In this document: positions 63,590 through 64,000 of the stretch, piece after piece
Numbering within the stretch: position 1 is the first letter of the stretch
Layout of the letters: every line of letters starts with the position of its first letter
Assembly (NCBI RefSeq): GCF_018614655.1
Contig: NZ_JAGGOG010000010.1
Location: forward strand, 1-64,000
Reading direction: 5' to 3'
Length of the DNA stretch: 64,000 bases
Source of the DNA: Pseudomonas fluorescens
Lineage (GTDB): Bacteria; Pseudomonadota; Gammaproteobacteria; Pseudomonadales; Pseudomonadaceae
The notes under the pieces: generated by a model
Database searches by the model: none
Told to the model about the DNA's origin: nothing
What the model saw: the letters and a program-made list of their open reading frames with translations, nothing else
Made by a program: the position numbers and the translations under genes

Positions 63590-64000
63590 ATGAAAAAGCC
63601 AAACCCGCTTCTTGAAGACCTCAAGTCCATCCTGCCGGCCATCGCCGCCAATGCTTCGCGCGCCGAACAGGAGCGCAAGGTGCCCGACGAGAATATCGTG
63701 CTGCTTAAAAGCATTGGTTTGCACCGTGCCTTTCAGCCGAAGCCGTTCGGTGGCATAGAGTTGTCGTTGCCGCAGTTTGCCGACTGCATTGCCTTGCTGG
63801 CCGGGTCCTGTGCCAGCACTGCCTGGGCGATGAGCTTGCTGTGTACCCACAGCCATCAACTGGCCCTGTTCTCGGCCACCTTGCAGCAAGAAGTCTGGGG
63901 CCATGACCCGGATGCCACTGCGAGTAGCAGTATTGCGCCGTTCGGTCGTACCGAGGAGGGCGAAGGCGGTGTGTACTTCAGAGGAGAAATGGGCTGGAGC
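63590..64000 (+). CDS. p-Hydroxyphenylacetate 3-hydroxylase oxygenase (C2-like), 5' part
   Basis: The first 137 codons are present and the gene runs off the window. The start MKKPNPLLEDLKSILPAIAA and the blocks VPDENIVLLKSIGLHRAFQP, PFGGIELSLPQFADCIALLA, STAWAMSLLCTHSHQLALFS and DPDATASSSIAPFG agree closely with the acyl-CoA-dehydrogenase-fold oxygenase C2 of Acinetobacter p-hydroxyphenylacetate hydroxylase. That enzyme uses reduced flavin and O2 to hydroxylate the ring. A flavin reductase partner would be expected beyond the window end. Confidence 0.87.
   Translation, partial: MKKPNPLLEDLKSILPAIAANASRAEQERKVPDENIVLLKSIGLHRAFQPKPFGGIELSLPQFADCIALLAGSCASTAWAMSLLCTHSHQLALFSATLQQEVWGHDPDATASSSIAPFGRTEEGEGGVYFRGEMGWS

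Overview
The window reads as a chromosome segment of a Pseudomonas of the fluorescens type. The evidence is the gene families (OprD porin, MexPQ-OpmE, Cif, VgrG/Rhs), the high G+C third codon positions over most of the right-hand 36 kb, and several palindromic REPIN-like intergenic elements typical of that group. No tools were used; all calls come from reading the sequence and from knowledge of the families.

Left part (1 to about 27,475): an accessory island. It opens with an IS66 element inserted in an Rhs gene remnant, followed by an IS5 remnant. Next comes a minus-strand orphan type VI secretion module: a crippled hcp, vgrG, an Eag-type chaperone, a PAAR-Rhs effector with a C-terminal nuclease, and an NTF2-like immunity gene. 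A repeat-rich zone follows, with two copies of a roughly 940-bp repeat carrying a small DUF7673-like gene; copy 1 is broken by an IS3 element and truncated. A low-G+C glycoside hydrolase family 3 gene lies between 28-bp inverted repeats. A second IS66 element carries a group II intron exactly after the tnpC start codon. IS5 debris, a Cif epoxide hydrolase homologue and an SDR gene, IS1182 debris and a tyrosine integrase complete the island. It ends at a 47-nt copy of the 3' end of a tRNA-Pro gene, which I read as the attachment site.

Middle part (27.5 to 43.1 kb): ordinary core-like chromosome. A LysR regulator is divergent from an apparent operon of an alpha/beta hydrolase, a peptide-type ABC importer (with both ATPases fused), an OprD porin, a beta-lactamase-fold serine hydrolase, a class III aminotransferase and an aldehyde dehydrogenase. 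The set suggests uptake, hydrolysis and oxidation of an amide- or peptide-linked omega-amino compound. A Tat-exported phospholipase C follows.

Right part (43.2 to 58.4 kb): a copper-response locus with mexP-mexQ-opmE efflux genes, a copA P-type ATPase, a copZ chaperone, and then five enzymes (two heme-oxygenase-like proteins, two fumarase-superfamily lyases, one methyltransferase). These match the enzyme inventory of the fluopsin C pathway of P. aeruginosa. Four promoters with CueR/MerR-type architecture (TTGACC, 19-bp spacer) precede mexP, copA, copZ and the biosynthetic genes. A 24-codon leader ORF overlaps the first biosynthetic gene.

The last 5.5 kb holds a DUF1835-like gene, a FetAB-type ABC exporter, an aldehyde dehydrogenase, and the start of a gene closely resembling the oxygenase (C2) component of p-hydroxyphenylacetate 3-hydroxylase, cut by the window end.
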